64,000 bases of DNA from Caldilineaceae bacterium (GTDB taxonomy: Bacteria; Chloroflexota; Anaerolineae; Caldilineales; Caldilineaceae): contig JALHQH010000023.1 in the NCBI GenBank assembly GCA_022842065.1, positions 1 through 64,000 of the forward strand. The letters run 5' to 3'. This document shows, piece after piece, positions 1 through 9,458 of the stretch (position 1 is the stretch's first letter; every line of letters begins with the position of its first letter). The translations under genes were made by a program, and so were the position numbers. The notes beneath the pieces were generated by a model. That model was not told where the DNA came from, ran no database searches, and saw only the letters and a list, made by a program, of their open reading frames with translations.

Positions 1-2
1 AG

Positions 3-776
3 CTCTATACCCACAATCTTGACCGTTTTCACGCCGCCATTGATTTCTGCACCAGCCAGGCGATCACCCTCTATCGCTTTACGGCCAATCTCTTTCCCTT
101 TGCCGACACCGAACTGGGCGCTGCCGTGCTCACCGCCTTAGCGCCTGCGGTCCAGCAAGTCGGGCAACGGGCCAGCGCGGCTGGCATTCGCCTGGTTGTC
201 CACCCCGAACAATTTGTGGTGCTCAGCTCCGAGTCACCCACGGTCGTGGAAAATAGTATAAAACATCTGGCCATGCAAGGGTGGATTATGGATCTGCTGG
301 ATCAGCCCCGTTCGCCGTGGGCGTTGATGGAGGTTCACGGCGGCAAACGCGGGGGTGCCCAACGCATGGTCGAGGTGATCGCCGGCTTGCCGCCTGCCAT
401 CCGCAGCCGGCTCTGTCTGGAAAATGATGAATATGCCTATAGTGCGCAAGATATTCTCGCGGTCTGTCAGGAGGCAGGGGTGCCGATGGTCTTTGATGCC
501 CATCATCACATCTGTAAAGAGCAGCTGACGGATTACGCTGATCCCAGCATAGCGGCAATGGTAGCAGCAGCACGCACCACCTGGCCGGATCCAAGTTGGC
601 AGGTCGTCCATCTTTCGAATGGGCGCGACCATTTCGGCCACCGCAGCCACAGCGACCTGATCAGTGCGGTGCCGCCGGCCTACAGCACGGTGCCCTGGAT
701 CGAAGTTGAAGCCAAACACAAGGAAGTGGCGATTAACCAGTTGCGGGCCGATTGGTTGGGGGAAAGTGTTGCGTAG
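3..776 (+). CDS. uvsE: UV damage endonuclease UvsE, 5'-partial
   Basis: UVDE/UvsE-family metal-dependent TIM-barrel endonuclease, which nicks DNA 5' of UV photoproducts to start alternative excision repair in the cytoplasm. The frame is open from the first bases, so the N-terminal part lies outside the window and 257 residues are visible. Family motifs appear in order: HPEQF (about residue 67 of the visible part), EVHGGKRGG, LENDE, FDAHHH and RDHFGHRSHSDL near the end. These carry the His, Glu and Asp residues expected as metal ligands. It converges on the UDP-glucose pyrophosphorylase gene. Identification is firm; only the true start is unknown. Confidence 0.9.
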   Translation, partial: LYTHNLDRFHAAIDFCTSQAITLYRFTANLFPFADTELGAAVLTALAPAVQQVGQRASAAGIRLVVHPEQFVVLSSESPTVVENSIKHLAMQGWIMDLLDQPRSPWALMEVHGGKRGGAQRMVEVIAGLPPAIRSRLCLENDEYAYSAQDILAVCQEAGVPMVFDAHHHICKEQLTDYADPSIAAMVAAARTTWPDPSWQVVHLSNGRDHFGHRSHSDLISAVPPAYSTVPWIEVEAKHKEVAINQLRADWLGESVA

Positions 777-796
777 TTGGTGGTTGCGTAGTTTGG

Positions 797-820
797 ATGA
801 CACGATGACACGATGACACG
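797..820. repeat. three tandem copies of an 8-bp unit
   Basis: The unit atgacacg is repeated three times without change in the short gap between two convergent genes. It is flanked by an imperfect inverted pair (gttggtggt / accaccaac). It may be part of a termination region; no T-tract is present. Confidence 0.7.
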
Positions 821-856
821 ACCACCAACTATGTGACGCTTTCCCCTCACTCGTCA

Positions 857-2356
857 TTAACCCTCGCTGACTTCACGATTGGGTGTCGCTTTGGTTAACT
901 GGAGCGGTGCTTCGGCTTGGTTGCAGAGCCAAACCTTGCCTTTGAGGCCCACGGTCTGTTCAAAGTAGATGCTCCCGGTGATATGCAATTCTTCACAATT
1001 TACTAGCGAAGGTACCCCATTGCCAAAATGCGCTTTCAACTGGTGAAAAAGCCCATAGTGCTGCGGGTCGAGCTCGACCAGTAAGTCGCCGGCAACTGTG
1101 CGCGCTGGGTTGCGCTGGATCGTATAATCGTCGGCCAGCACATAAGCATCGGACCAGAGCGCCAGCAGGTCGTTGGTGTTCTTGACTGGTAAGAAGCGAC
1201 GACGCGGGATCTCGACCGCTTGGGCTGCCGGGAAGAGGGCAATCGCTTGCCCCATTGCCGTCTCCAGTTGATAGACGCGTCCACTCTCCGGCTGCGTGGG
1301 GTCGATCGCCTTTTCGTTGCGAATCAAGGGCAGCGCTAAAAAGCCACCATGCTCGACTAACAATTGTTGCAAGGTGGGCAGATGTACCCAAAGATTGTTA
1401 GTGTTAAAATATTGGTAATGCGCAATATCCTGAAAACACTCCAGTTCAGCCGGCGGGCATTGGGCGACTTCGCGCAAGATCAAGCCTTGGGTGGCATTTT
1501 GGGCCAGATGGCCGCCTTTGCGATCCGCCGGTTGGCGCCTGGCCACTTCCATCACAAACGATTGCCCCGTGGCCGCAAAATAGCCCAACAGGGAGAGATC
1601 AATGGTTGCGCCCAGATTGTCCGCATTGCTCACAAACGCATATTCATAGCCTTGGGCAAGCAAGGACGCCAGTAGACCGCTGGTTTGCAAAGCCAGGTAG
1701 ATATCGCCATGCCCCGGTGGACACCACTCCTTCGCCGGCTCGTCGGGCCAGTGCGCCGGCGCAAAATCGGCCTGTTGGATCTTCGGGATCTGGTGTTGCA
1801 GAAAGGTCAGGGGGACATCTTGGGCAAAAAGGTCGGGATGGGTGGCCAGCGCAGCCTGGGTTGCCGCATCCGTATTAAAGCTATTCATCAACACCAACGG
1901 CAGTTGCACCTGGTATTGGGTGCGCAGATGGAGGACCTGCTGCACAATAATATCCAGGAAAGAGTGACCAGCCTTGACCTCGACCAGCGCTTTGGGGCCA
2001 GTCAACCCCATCGTCGTCCCCAGACCACCATTCAGCTTGATCATGACCGTGCGGGCCAGTGCCTGTGTCCCTTGTGCCTCATACTGCGCCAATTCATCAT
2101 AGATTGGCAGTGCGCTCACGGGTTGGGCCGCGTCACCGCCGATATAGCCCGTTTCGCCTTGGACCAACTGGGTGTAGTAATGGTAAAAGGCCTGGATCAG
2201 TGGCTCCGGCTGCCCCGCCGTGCGCAGCTTTTCGGCAAAGGGTACAAAATTGGCCCCCCACCGCTCATGCGCAGGAGACTCGACCAGGTGTGTGCCATCA
2301 TCGGCAGCCTTTTTATAGGTAATGCCCTGTGGCTGGCGTAAATTTAATTTATTCAT
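857..2356 (-). CDS. UTP--glucose-1-phosphate uridylyltransferase, UDPGP (eukaryote-like) family
   Basis: Makes UDP-glucose from UTP and glucose-1-phosphate for glycan and trehalose/glycogen-type metabolism. At 499 residues it matches the UDPGP family rather than the shorter bacterial GalU family. The nucleotide-binding motif KLNGGLGTTMGLTGPK occupies residues 107-122, followed by VLMNSFNTDAAT (155-166), CPPGHGDIYLAL (about 212) and VSNADNLGATID (about 242), all in the family's order. The start is supported by a GAGGGAG ribosome-binding site just upstream. It lies downstream of a broken F420-type oxidoreductase gene on the same strand, with about 50 bp between them. The family is certain; sugar specificity (UDP-glucose versus UDP-GlcNAc) is inferred. 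Confidence 0.9.
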   Translation of the reverse strand: MNKLNLRQPQGITYKKAADDGTHLVESPAHERWGANFVPFAEKLRTAGQPEPLIQAFYHYYTQLVQGETGYIGGDAAQPVSALPIYDELAQYEAQGTQALARTVMIKLNGGLGTTMGLTGPKALVEVKAGHSFLDIIVQQVLHLRTQYQVQLPLVLMNSFNTDAATQAALATHPDLFAQDVPLTFLQHQIPKIQQADFAPAHWPDEPAKEWCPPGHGDIYLALQTSGLLASLLAQGYEYAFVSNADNLGATIDLSLLGYFAATGQSFVMEVARRQPADRKGGHLAQNATQGLILREVAQCPPAELECFQDIAHYQYFNTNNLWVHLPTLQQLLVEHGGFLALPLIRNEKAIDPTQPESGRVYQLETAMGQAIALFPAAQAVEIPRRRFLPVKNTNDLLALWSDAYVLADDYTIQRNPARTVAGDLLVELDPQHYGLFHQLKAHFGNGVPSLVNCEELHITGSIYFEQTVGLKGKVWLCNQAEAPLQLTKATPNREVSEG

Positions 2357-2405
2357 CGATCTCCCTCAAAGTAAGCGCTGCCCCGCGGGGCAACGCAAGC
2401 AAAAG

Positions 2406-3370
2406 TCATGAAAAGTGAGGCAAGATTTCCTTTTCATAGAAACGGAAAAAGCCTTCCTGGTCATCACCAATCTGGTGAATGTAGACATGGTCAAAGCCAG
2501 CCTCGATATATTCACGGATGCCGGCAAGGTGGGCCTGGGCGTCTGGGCCACAGATCACCTCTTTGGTGATCTGCTCCTGCGTCAACATGCCCGTCGCCTG
2601 CTCAAAGTGGGCGACCGTGCGCAATTCCTGGGAAAGTTCGCCTTGCAGACCGGCGTTGGGCCACTGCTGCTGCACGGTCGCCTTGGCATCCGCTTCATTG
2701 GCAGCCCAACAGACAGTCAGTTGCCCATAACAGGGTCGCGCTTGATTATGCGACTCGCTGCCCGTGTGAAAATTATCGACAAGCTGCTTTTTGGGTGAGG
2801 TGCTGATGAAGCCGTCCCCCACCTTGCCGGCCAATTCGGCCATTTTGGGGCCGCTGCCGGCGACCATGACAGGCAAGGCGGTCGGCGGCAAGGTAAAGAG
2901 CCGCGCATCTTCCACCCGGTAAATTTGCCCCAGAAGCTCGTCGTCTCGCCCTCCCAGAGCAGGCGCATCACTTCGATGGCCTCAGCTAACATAGCCGAAC
3001 GCAGATCAAAGGGAGCCCAGCGGTCACCAAGTACATGCTCGTTGAGATTTTCGCCGGTACCGACGCCCAGGAAAAAACGATCGGGCAACATCGCGGCCGC
3101 CGTTGCTGCGGCTTGAGCAATAATCGCCGGATGAATGCGCATGGTCGGGCAAGTGACCCCTGTGCCCAGGCGCAGTTTTGTGGTCGCTTGGGCAATCCCA
3201 CCGATCACACTCCACACAAAGGGACTGTGTCCTTGCGCACTAACCCAGGGGTGGTAGTGATCCGAGATCAAGGCAAAGGAAAAGCCGACCTCTTCTGCAC
3301 GCCGCGCATCACGCACCAAATCATTCGGATGATGTTCTTCACTGGAAAGGGCATAGCCAATGTGGGCCAT
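2406..3370 (-). pseudogene. F420-dependent LLM-class oxidoreductase (F420-G6PDH-like), frameshifted
   Basis: Luciferase-like monooxygenase-fold enzyme of the family related to F420-dependent glucose-6-phosphate dehydrogenase. The N-terminal two thirds (from MAHIGYALSSEEH, through LISDHYHPW and GVGTGENLNEH) are in one frame, and the rest (EDARLFTLP, VAGSGPKMAELAGKVGDG, to the end) is in another. The switch lies at 2921-2925, in the tract aaattt. Adding one T there restores an uninterrupted GKFYRVEDARLFTLP, which is typical of the family. The full-length product would be about 320 residues. A one-base deletion or a sequencing error explains it; everything else is well conserved. Confidence 0.85.
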
Positions 3371-3855
3371 TATAATACTCCTATTATCAGAAAATAGTCG
3401 GGGCCATTGTTTCCAGCTGCGCCGTTGCAGCGACGATTACAGCGCAATCAAAAAGATGGCCCAGCGCATGGCACCATCACGACAGCGGCTACTGGCAGCG
3501 CTTAAAGGAGCAGAATGAACGCAGTGGCTGATGGCGCATAATCTATCCATGACGAATTAGTTCGATGATCGACTGTCTGCTCTTCGGAGTATAAAGGCTG
3601 GGCGATCAAGCGCTATGTGCTTTGATACAGGGGTAAGACACAAATCTATACCTGCTACAACTATCGTGGTATATGGCAAGTTAATGGCTCTCTTTTTATA
3701 CTAGAGAACATAGTATCCATAAGCATCTGGCAGTTGAATGGTAAAAAATAAGCACGGTGCAGGTACGGCGCACTGGCCAAAGAGAGATCGGATGATCCAC
3801 TTTTTGCTGGACAGTACGCCGCACCTAAATCGTTACAAAAAATAAGGGAAAGACA
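3371..3855. other. intergenic region, no gene seen
   Basis: About 485 bp between divergent genes. No convincing ORF, RNA gene or strong hairpin was seen. It presumably carries the promoters of both flanking genes, but I could not pick a clear -35/-10 pair. Confidence 0.5.
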
Positions 3856-4929
3856 ATGACCGCGGTGCCGCCACTGGCAACTGACGCGCGACATCCAGCC
3901 CCAGCAGAGATTGCGGCGCAGGCAAAACTGCGCTACGTTAACAACCACGAGACCGGCTTTACCCGCAAACGGGTCGGGCGCGGCTTTAGTTACGTTGATG
4001 CCAAAGGCGAACGCATCACTGATCCCGCGTTGCGGGCGCGTTTTGCAGCCCTGGTGATTCCACCGGCTTGGCGCGAGGTCTGGATCTGCAAATCACCCAA
4101 TGGGCATATCCAGGCCACCGGCCGCGATGAGAAAGGCCGCAAACAGTACATCTATCATCCACGCTGGGCAGCGGCGCGCGATCTAGTCAAGTTTAACCGC
4201 GTCCTGCCCTTTGGGCGTGCCCTGGCCCAGTTGCGTCAACAAGTTGCTGCGGATCTGCGCAAGCGTGGTCTTCCCCATGCCAAGGTGACCGCCTTGGTAC
4301 TGCGCTTGCTCGATGAGACGCTCATCCGCATTGGTAATCTGGAATATGCGCGCGCCAATGGCTCGTTTGGGTTGACCACCTTACAGGATGAGCATGTCGA
4401 GGCGGAGGGCAATCAGGTGAGCTTTTCGTTTATCGGCAAGAGTGGACAAGCGCGCGAACTAACATTACATGATCGCCAACTGGCGCGCTTGGTCAAGCAG
4501 TGTCAGGATCTGCCGGGGCAGGAGCTTTTTCAATATTTTGATGAAACGGGTTTACAGTGTGTCCTCTGTTCCGAAGATGTGAATAACTATCTGCGCACTG
4601 CCACCGGCGACGATTTTACCGCGAAAGATTTCCGCACTTGGGGTGGCACAGTGGCAATGGTGCATGCGCTCGAACAGTTGGGGCCAGGCGAAGATGCGAA
4701 GGCACGGCAAGCCAACATTACCAAGGCGGTCAAAGCAACCGCCGCTGAATTGGGCAATACACCGACCATCTGCCGCAACTATTATATTCACCCAGCAGTG
4801 ATCAGTGCCTATGAAGCAGGCAGATTATTGCCGCTGCATGAACAGATTGCCAAGCAGATGGCAGATTATCCGGCGTTGGATGAGGATGAGGCAACGGTTA
4901 TGGTGCTCTTAGCGGAGGCAGGCGGGTAA
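3856..4929 (+). CDS. DNA topoisomerase IB (poxvirus-like)
   Basis: Type IB topoisomerase of the bacterial/poxviral family, which relaxes supercoils through a 3'-phosphotyrosine intermediate; 357 residues is a normal length. The N-terminal domain contains TRKRVGRGFSYVDAKG (36-51). The catalytic domain shows GRDEKGRKQYIYHP (89-102), RLLDETLIRIGN (150-161), KDFRTWGGT (257-265) and NYYIHPAV (308-315), where Tyr310 is the expected nucleophile. The ATG follows a gggaaagaca stretch that can act as a weak ribosome-binding site. It converges on the PAP2 gene with only 2 bp between the stop codons. Confidence 0.92.
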   Translation: MTAVPPLATDARHPAPAEIAAQAKLRYVNNHETGFTRKRVGRGFSYVDAKGERITDPALRARFAALVIPPAWREVWICKSPNGHIQATGRDEKGRKQYIYHPRWAAARDLVKFNRVLPFGRALAQLRQQVAADLRKRGLPHAKVTALVLRLLDETLIRIGNLEYARANGSFGLTTLQDEHVEAEGNQVSFSFIGKSGQARELTLHDRQLARLVKQCQDLPGQELFQYFDETGLQCVLCSEDVNNYLRTATGDDFTAKDFRTWGGTVAMVHALEQLGPGEDAKARQANITKAVKATAAELGNTPTICRNYYIHPAVISAYEAGRLLPLHEQIAKQMADYPALDEDEATVMVLLAEAGG

Positions 4930-4931
4930 AT

Positions 4932-5789
4932 TCACACTCGCTCCGTTAGCGCGTCTTGGCTGGCAGCAACTTCGTCTCGCTCTTCCTGAACCACGGTGGT
5001 CTCTTTGCCGGCGGGCTCAACTTCACCGCGCTGCTGTAACCACCACATGGCAAACCAACAGAGCACCGCCCAGACAGCACCGGCAGTCCACCCGGCCAAC
5101 ACATCCGTCGGCCAATGCACGCCCAGGTAGACCCGACTAACCCCCACGAGCAGCGTAATCAGCACCGCCAGCATGAGGACAAAGAGCTTTAGCCGGCGGA
5201 GGGTCTGGAGCCGGGCCAGTAGCGCGCCCAGGGTTAAATAGGTGGCAGCGGAGATCATCGAGTGGCCGCTGGGAAAACTGGCAAAGTAGACAATCGAGCC
5301 ATGCGGCACCAGATCCGGACGCGGACGATCAAAGCCGCTTTTCAACAATTGGCTTAAGATCATGCCCCCAACAACCGCAAGCACGATCAACAACGCCGCG
5401 CGCAATTTACGCTGCAAGGCCAAGTAGAGGATCGTACTGCCGGTCAACAAAATCAGGACACCGCCCCCGCCCAGCGCGGTAAAATCACGCATGGTTTCTT
5501 CTACCCAAGGGGGACCAAGGGGATCGCTGATATCAGTCGGGCTACGCAACGCCAGCAAGATCGTCTCATCAATCTGTGCGGTAGAGCCTTCCACCACTTC
5601 ATCCGCTAGTTCAACAAAGAGCCAGATCCCACTAACAATCAACACCAAGGGGATTAAGATTGTCAGTTCATAGCGCCCAATGCGAGTCCAGAGGAGGCGC
5701 ACCAGCGCACCGAGCCGAAACCCAGACTGGGTCGTAACATTTTGCCGAAGAGAACCGGATTTAGTTGATATTTCGCGCTCTTTATTCAT
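4932..5789 (-). CDS. PAP2-family membrane phosphatase
   Basis: Integral membrane phosphatase of the PAP2 superfamily, probably acting on phosphatidate, isoprenyl diphosphate or related lipid phosphates at the outer face of the membrane. The three signature motifs are complete: KSGFDRPRP (150-158), PSGHS (173-177) and SRVYLGVHWPTD (218-229). Six hydrophobic segments surround them. The C-terminal ~45 residues are charged and predicted cytoplasmic. It lies tail to tail with topoisomerase IB. The substrate cannot be told from sequence. Confidence 0.9.
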   Translation of the reverse strand: MNKEREISTKSGSLRQNVTTQSGFRLGALVRLLWTRIGRYELTILIPLVLIVSGIWLFVELADEVVEGSTAQIDETILLALRSPTDISDPLGPPWVEETMRDFTALGGGGVLILLTGSTILYLALQRKLRAALLIVLAVVGGMILSQLLKSGFDRPRPDLVPHGSIVYFASFPSGHSMISAATYLTLGALLARLQTLRRLKLFVLMLAVLITLLVGVSRVYLGVHWPTDVLAGWTAGAVWAVLCWFAMWWLQQRGEVEPAGKETTVVQEERDEVAASQDALTERV

Positions 5790-5900
5790 GCCTTTGGTAG
5801 CTGCTCCTGCTGGAAATCTTTTCGACGAATAGGCGATAGCTGAAAATAAATGTTCGCCATGACGAACATTTATCAGCCGGTCAGCTTGATTAGCTAACCA

Positions 5901-6974
5901 TTACTCCTTATTTTCGATGTAACGCTTGAAATTGCGCAAATCTTCAGTCAGCTTGCCTTCGGGATCGTCAAAGAGGCGGGCAAAGAGATCACCAGCGATG
6001 CCGGCGGGGGGCACATAACGGAGCACAACGGTCACTTCGACATGGCCGTCAGGCAGCGCGTTAAAGGTCACCTGGCCACTGGTCTTGAGATCACCACTGG
6101 TGCTGCTCCAGGCAATGCGCTTGTTCTCTTCCAGGCGGGTGGTCTCGGCATCCCATTCCAAACGGGTGTGTAACGGTCCTTCCATCGACCAATGGCTGGT
6201 GCGTTCGCCGGTCTTGGTCACCGATTTGATATGCTGCATAAAGTGGGGGAAATTTTCAAAGTCCGCCCATGCATCATAGACCTTGGCCAATGGGGCCTTG
6301 ACGAGAATATTCTTCACGGTCATGGGTCGGTTGCTGTCAAGCGCCGAGGTCCCGATGCTGCCCTGGCCAAGGCCACTGCCGCCTTGACGCAACTGTTTGA
6401 TGGGCGATTGCCCGGTAAAAGCGTAATAGATAAAGCCAACACCGATGCCCATGAGGCTCAGGCTACCGAGTGAACGCCGCAAGCCATAGAGGGCCAGTAA
6501 TCCACCGCCGACCAGTGCCGCCCAGCGCTGAATTTCACGCACATCCTGAAACTCTGCCCACTCGCCACTCTTCTGGCCAGCAGTTTGTATCAACTTTTTG
6601 GCCCCGGTTTCTACGCCTTGGCGCAAGGAATCCCACTGCTCTTTACCGGCGTTGGCGAACTTTTCACCCTTGGCCTGCCAATCGGTATCGGTCACCGGGT
6701 TAGACGAAGCAGGCTGGGTGCGGTCAACGGTCGCATGATTTGCGGTTGGCTGGGCGCTACCGGCCGCCGGTGCGGAGATCGCGGGGCTGAGGCCTTTATC
6801 GACATCGGCCTTTTTTGTTTCTGCAACCGTCTCTTTTGCTTGAGGGGGCGCCGGTAGGGGGAGCTTCGCATTCGGCCCGGATGAACCAGGCTGGGACGAA
6901 CCATTCGGGCCATTTTGCGCTTTATCTTGCTGCTTATCGCGCAGGGCGTCCTGTTGACCATTTTTCTGCGTCAT
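5901..6974 (-). CDS. SRPBCC-domain membrane-associated protein
   Basis: A 357-residue protein with three parts: a low-complexity Gln/Pro/Ala-rich N-terminus of about 130 residues; a pair of hydrophobic helices (ALVGGGLLALYG and GIGVGFIYYAF) resembling the YgaP/DUF2892 hairpin; and a C-terminal SRPBCC (START-like, polyketide cyclase-type) domain from about residue 205, containing WADFENFPHFMQHIKSV and ending RNFKRYIENKE. I chose the ATG at 6974 because AGGAG lies 7 bp upstream; the longer frame to 7010 has no ribosome-binding site. Similar proteins often sit beside CsbD and other stress genes, as here. Ligand unknown. Confidence 0.8.
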   Translation of the reverse strand: MTQKNGQQDALRDKQQDKAQNGPNGSSQPGSSGPNAKLPLPAPPQAKETVAETKKADVDKGLSPAISAPAAGSAQPTANHATVDRTQPASSNPVTDTDWQAKGEKFANAGKEQWDSLRQGVETGAKKLIQTAGQKSGEWAEFQDVREIQRWAALVGGGLLALYGLRRSLGSLSLMGIGVGFIYYAFTGQSPIKQLRQGGSGLGQGSIGTSALDSNRPMTVKNILVKAPLAKVYDAWADFENFPHFMQHIKSVTKTGERTSHWSMEGPLHTRLEWDAETTRLEENKRIAWSSTSGDLKTSGQVTFNALPDGHVEVTVVLRYVPPAGIAGDLFARLFDDPEGKLTEDLRNFKRYIENKE

Positions 6975-7458
6975 TGTCAATCTCCTGTTACTATTGGCTT
7001 GATAAACCAATCGCCGGTTAAACCATTCGTTAAACCATTCGATGGAATTTTGGGGGAATTTTGGAAACGATAAAATGTATCTGGATCTATTTTAGAGGAT
7101 AGCCACCATCTGTAATTCTTTCATCCTTCTATATACAGAGACGGGATATACATTCAGACATAAAGTGCAGCGCATGGTTGGTGCGCCTTCATGCCTTTTG
7201 TGTAACCACCTTCTCGTTCTTGATAGAGTGCAAACCAGCAACAGCAATGTACCAACGCGCTATATCCTTTCCCATCTACAACCCCACCAAGGGGGTGTAA
7301 AATTCGGTTATAGCCTGCGGTAGTTTGGAAATCAATCCCCACTTTCCAAAGAGAGCAGCGTATTGTACTGCGGTTGAAATGAGAACCGATATTTCGATCA
7401 GCATAAAAATCACAGTCGATTCTCATTCAGAGCAAGTATAGACAGAAAGGAACGAACC
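6975..7458. other. intergenic region between divergent stress-type genes
   Basis: About 480 bp, AT-richer than its neighbours, separating the SRPBCC gene from csbD. No ORF with coding character was seen. It must contain the promoters of both genes, but no pair close enough to consensus was identified. Confidence 0.5.
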
Positions 7459-7662
7459 ATGAACAGTGATATCTTGAAGGGCCGTTGGAATCAGCTAAAA
7501 GGCAATGTCAAACAGCAGTGGGGCGACCTGACTGACAATGATGTGGCACGCATTGAAGGCAACTACGATGAATTTGTCGGCGTACTCCAGGAGCGCTACG
7601 GTTACAGCCGCGATCGCGCGCAGCGCGAGGTTGACACCTATTTGGAACGTCATCCAGCCTAA
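7459..7662 (+). CDS. CsbD-family small stress protein
   Basis: A 67-residue hydrophilic protein that matches the CsbD family almost throughout: LKGRWNQLKGNVKQQWGDLT at the N-terminus, then the EGNYDEFVGVLQERYGYSRD region. CsbD proteins are strongly induced by general stress, osmotic stress or starvation in many bacteria; their molecular role is unknown. The start is supported by GAAAGGAACG upstream. A strong factor-independent terminator follows about 85 bp downstream, so this is probably a single-gene transcript. Confidence 0.92.
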   Translation: MNSDILKGRWNQLKGNVKQQWGDLTDNDVARIEGNYDEFVGVLQERYGYSRDRAQREVDTYLERHPA

Positions 7663-7746
7663 ATTAGCTAACGGCCTAATCGCTTCCGTTTGTCGGTAAC
7701 AATGGTTAGTTACTGAGTAAATCGAATTACACAGCAGCGCGCTTTG

Positions 7747-7784
7747 AAAGGGTCTTGACACTTGATGTCAAGACCCTTTTTTAA
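7747..7784 (+). terminator. Rho-independent terminator after csbD
   Basis: Perfect stem gggtcttgaca / tgtcaagaccc with a 5-base loop, followed by a run of six T. The stem can be extended with A-T pairs at its base, so it could also act on the opposite strand. Confidence 0.9.
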
Positions 7785-7967
7785 GTCCTAATGTAACGTT
7801 GTCGTAATACTTAGTTTGTATCACGATTCTGTGTCGAGATCGATAGCAATAGGTAGGGAAATATAACAAGATAAGCGCAGTAAAAGTACTTTGGCAGCAG
7901 AGCGGTTGCCAGCTGCAAGCAAGAGCCTTGGCAAACATGCGGGAGATCGCAGAAAAGTGAGGAAAAA

Positions 7968-9245
7968 ATGGGTGGTAGGTCGATTATCACAGCGGCAATT
8001 GGTTGCTTGGCAATTTTAATCGTTGGGATTGTGGCCCTCGTTTTTTTTGTTACCCTCCCCTTTACAATTACGTGGCGGGAAACTACCACAACGACAGCCG
8101 CACCGGTCGCGCAAACGGCACCAGCGCTTGTGCGCGACAGCGAAGCCGTGCGCGCCCAGGTTGCCGTTCCGACCTATACGCCTGGTGCCCCGCTTGGTGC
8201 GGACAGCCAAGCGGCTGCGCAAGCCGCCGATCCCAATCTACAACTAGCTTCGACTTCGAATTTGCTGAGTGAACGCTACCGCCAGATTAGCCCTGGGGTC
8301 GTCAACATCAGTGTCTTTGTCAGTGGTGCCCAAGGCGGGCAGGGGGCTGGCTCTGGTTTTGTGCTCGACACCGCAGGCCACATTGTGACCAACAACCACG
8401 TCATCGAACAGGCCGCCCAAGTCACCGTCGTCTTCTTCAACGGCATTGAAGCACCAGCGACGATTATCGGCACCGATGATGACAGCGATCTGGCCGTCAT
8501 TCGCGTCGAGACGCTGCCCGAAGAGGTCTATCCGCTACCCCTGGCCGACTCGTCTGATGTCGAGGTGGGCGATTGGGCAATTGCGATTGGGAATCCTTTC
8601 GGCCTGGGCGGCAGTATGACCTTGGGCATCGTGAGCGCAGTGGGGCGTGTTATTCCCTCCGGCGTCTCCGGCTTTTCGATTCCCCAGGCGATCCAGACCG
8701 ATGCCGCGATCAATCCCGGCAATTCCGGTGGGCCACTGCTCGACCTCTCCGGCGAGATTATCGGCGTCAATGCACAGATTCGCACCGGTGGCGCAAATGC
8801 CAATAGTGGTGTCGGTTTTGCCATCCCTGCCAATGTGGTTCGGCGGGTTGTGCCCGTGCTGATCGAGCAGGGCGCCTATCAGTGGCCTTGGCTGGGAATT
8901 AGTGGCGGTCCGGTCAACCTGCTAATTGCCGAAGCGAATGGCTTGGCCGCCCAGCGTGGGGCCTATATCGCCAGCGTCATCCCCGGTGGACCGGCAGCTG
9001 AAGCCGGTCTCCAGGGCAGCAATCAAACCACAACCATCGATAGTTTTACCGTGCCGGTGGGCGGCGATATTGTCACCGCCGTGGATGGGGTCACCATTAC
9101 CAGTTTTGACGCCCTGCTCACCGAAGTTGCCTTCAAAGCGCCCAACGAAGAAGTAACGCTCACCCTTGTGCGTGACGGTGAAACGATTGAACAGACAGTA
9201 CAACTAGCCGCCCGGCCTGATCTGACTGACACCGAGGTGCAGTAA
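7968..9245 (+). CDS. HtrA/DegP-type serine protease with PDZ domain
   Basis: Membrane-anchored S1C protease for extracytoplasmic protein quality control. Residues 5-36 form one N-terminal transmembrane helix, followed by a Thr/Ala-rich linker to about residue 95. The trypsin-like domain has the complete triad: His144 (TNNHVIEQ), Asp174 (DDDSDLAVI) and Ser253 (NPGNSGGPLLD). One PDZ domain follows from about residue 300, with QRGAYIASVIPGGPAAEAG in the middle. The ATG is preceded by GAGGAAA. Length is typical for single-PDZ HtrA proteins. A miniature repeat element lies just downstream. Confidence 0.93.
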   Translation: MGGRSIITAAIGCLAILIVGIVALVFFVTLPFTITWRETTTTTAAPVAQTAPALVRDSEAVRAQVAVPTYTPGAPLGADSQAAAQAADPNLQLASTSNLLSERYRQISPGVVNISVFVSGAQGGQGAGSGFVLDTAGHIVTNNHVIEQAAQVTVVFFNGIEAPATIIGTDDDSDLAVIRVETLPEEVYPLPLADSSDVEVGDWAIAIGNPFGLGGSMTLGIVSAVGRVIPSGVSGFSIPQAIQTDAAINPGNSGGPLLDLSGEIIGVNAQIRTGGANANSGVGFAIPANVVRRVVPVLIEQGAYQWPWLGISGGPVNLLIAEANGLAAQRGAYIASVIPGGPAAEAGLQGSNQTTTIDSFTVPVGGDIVTAVDGVTITSFDALLTEVAFKAPNEEVTLTLVRDGETIEQTVQLAARPDLTDTEVQ

Positions 9246-9303
9246 GTGAGTTAGTTGTTTGGTTAGTAGTTCACCACCAGCCAAACAGCCAAACCAACCA
9301 ACT

Positions 9304-9421
9304 AGTACAGTGCGGCGCAAATAAGCCAATCGCTTGTCTGTGCCAAGCTAGTGGGTGACCAGCGCTGGTCACCCACCAGCTTGGCACAGTAGAACTCTGG
9401 GTCTATTTAGGCCGTCGTGTA
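9304..9421. mobile_element. MITE-like element, family A, copy 1
   Basis: A 118-bp element with imperfect terminal inverted repeats: gtacagtgcggcgcaaataa at the left end, and the complement of gtctatttaggccgt...gtac at the right. A central hairpin (gtgggtgaccagc / gctggtcacccac) lies inside. A second copy occurs at 25229-25335 in the opposite orientation, with its outer 33 bp identical and a shortened hairpin. Both ends lie at TA dinucleotides. It carries no gene, so any movement would need a transposase in trans. Confidence 0.8.
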
Positions 9422-9458
9422 CCAGTCAACCAACCAACCAACTGAAGCGAGCACAACC

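Noticed and set aside
3661..3948. Minus-strand open frame upstream of topoisomerase IB
   Set aside because: Overlaps the topoisomerase start region, has no ribosome-binding site and shows no recognisable sequence.
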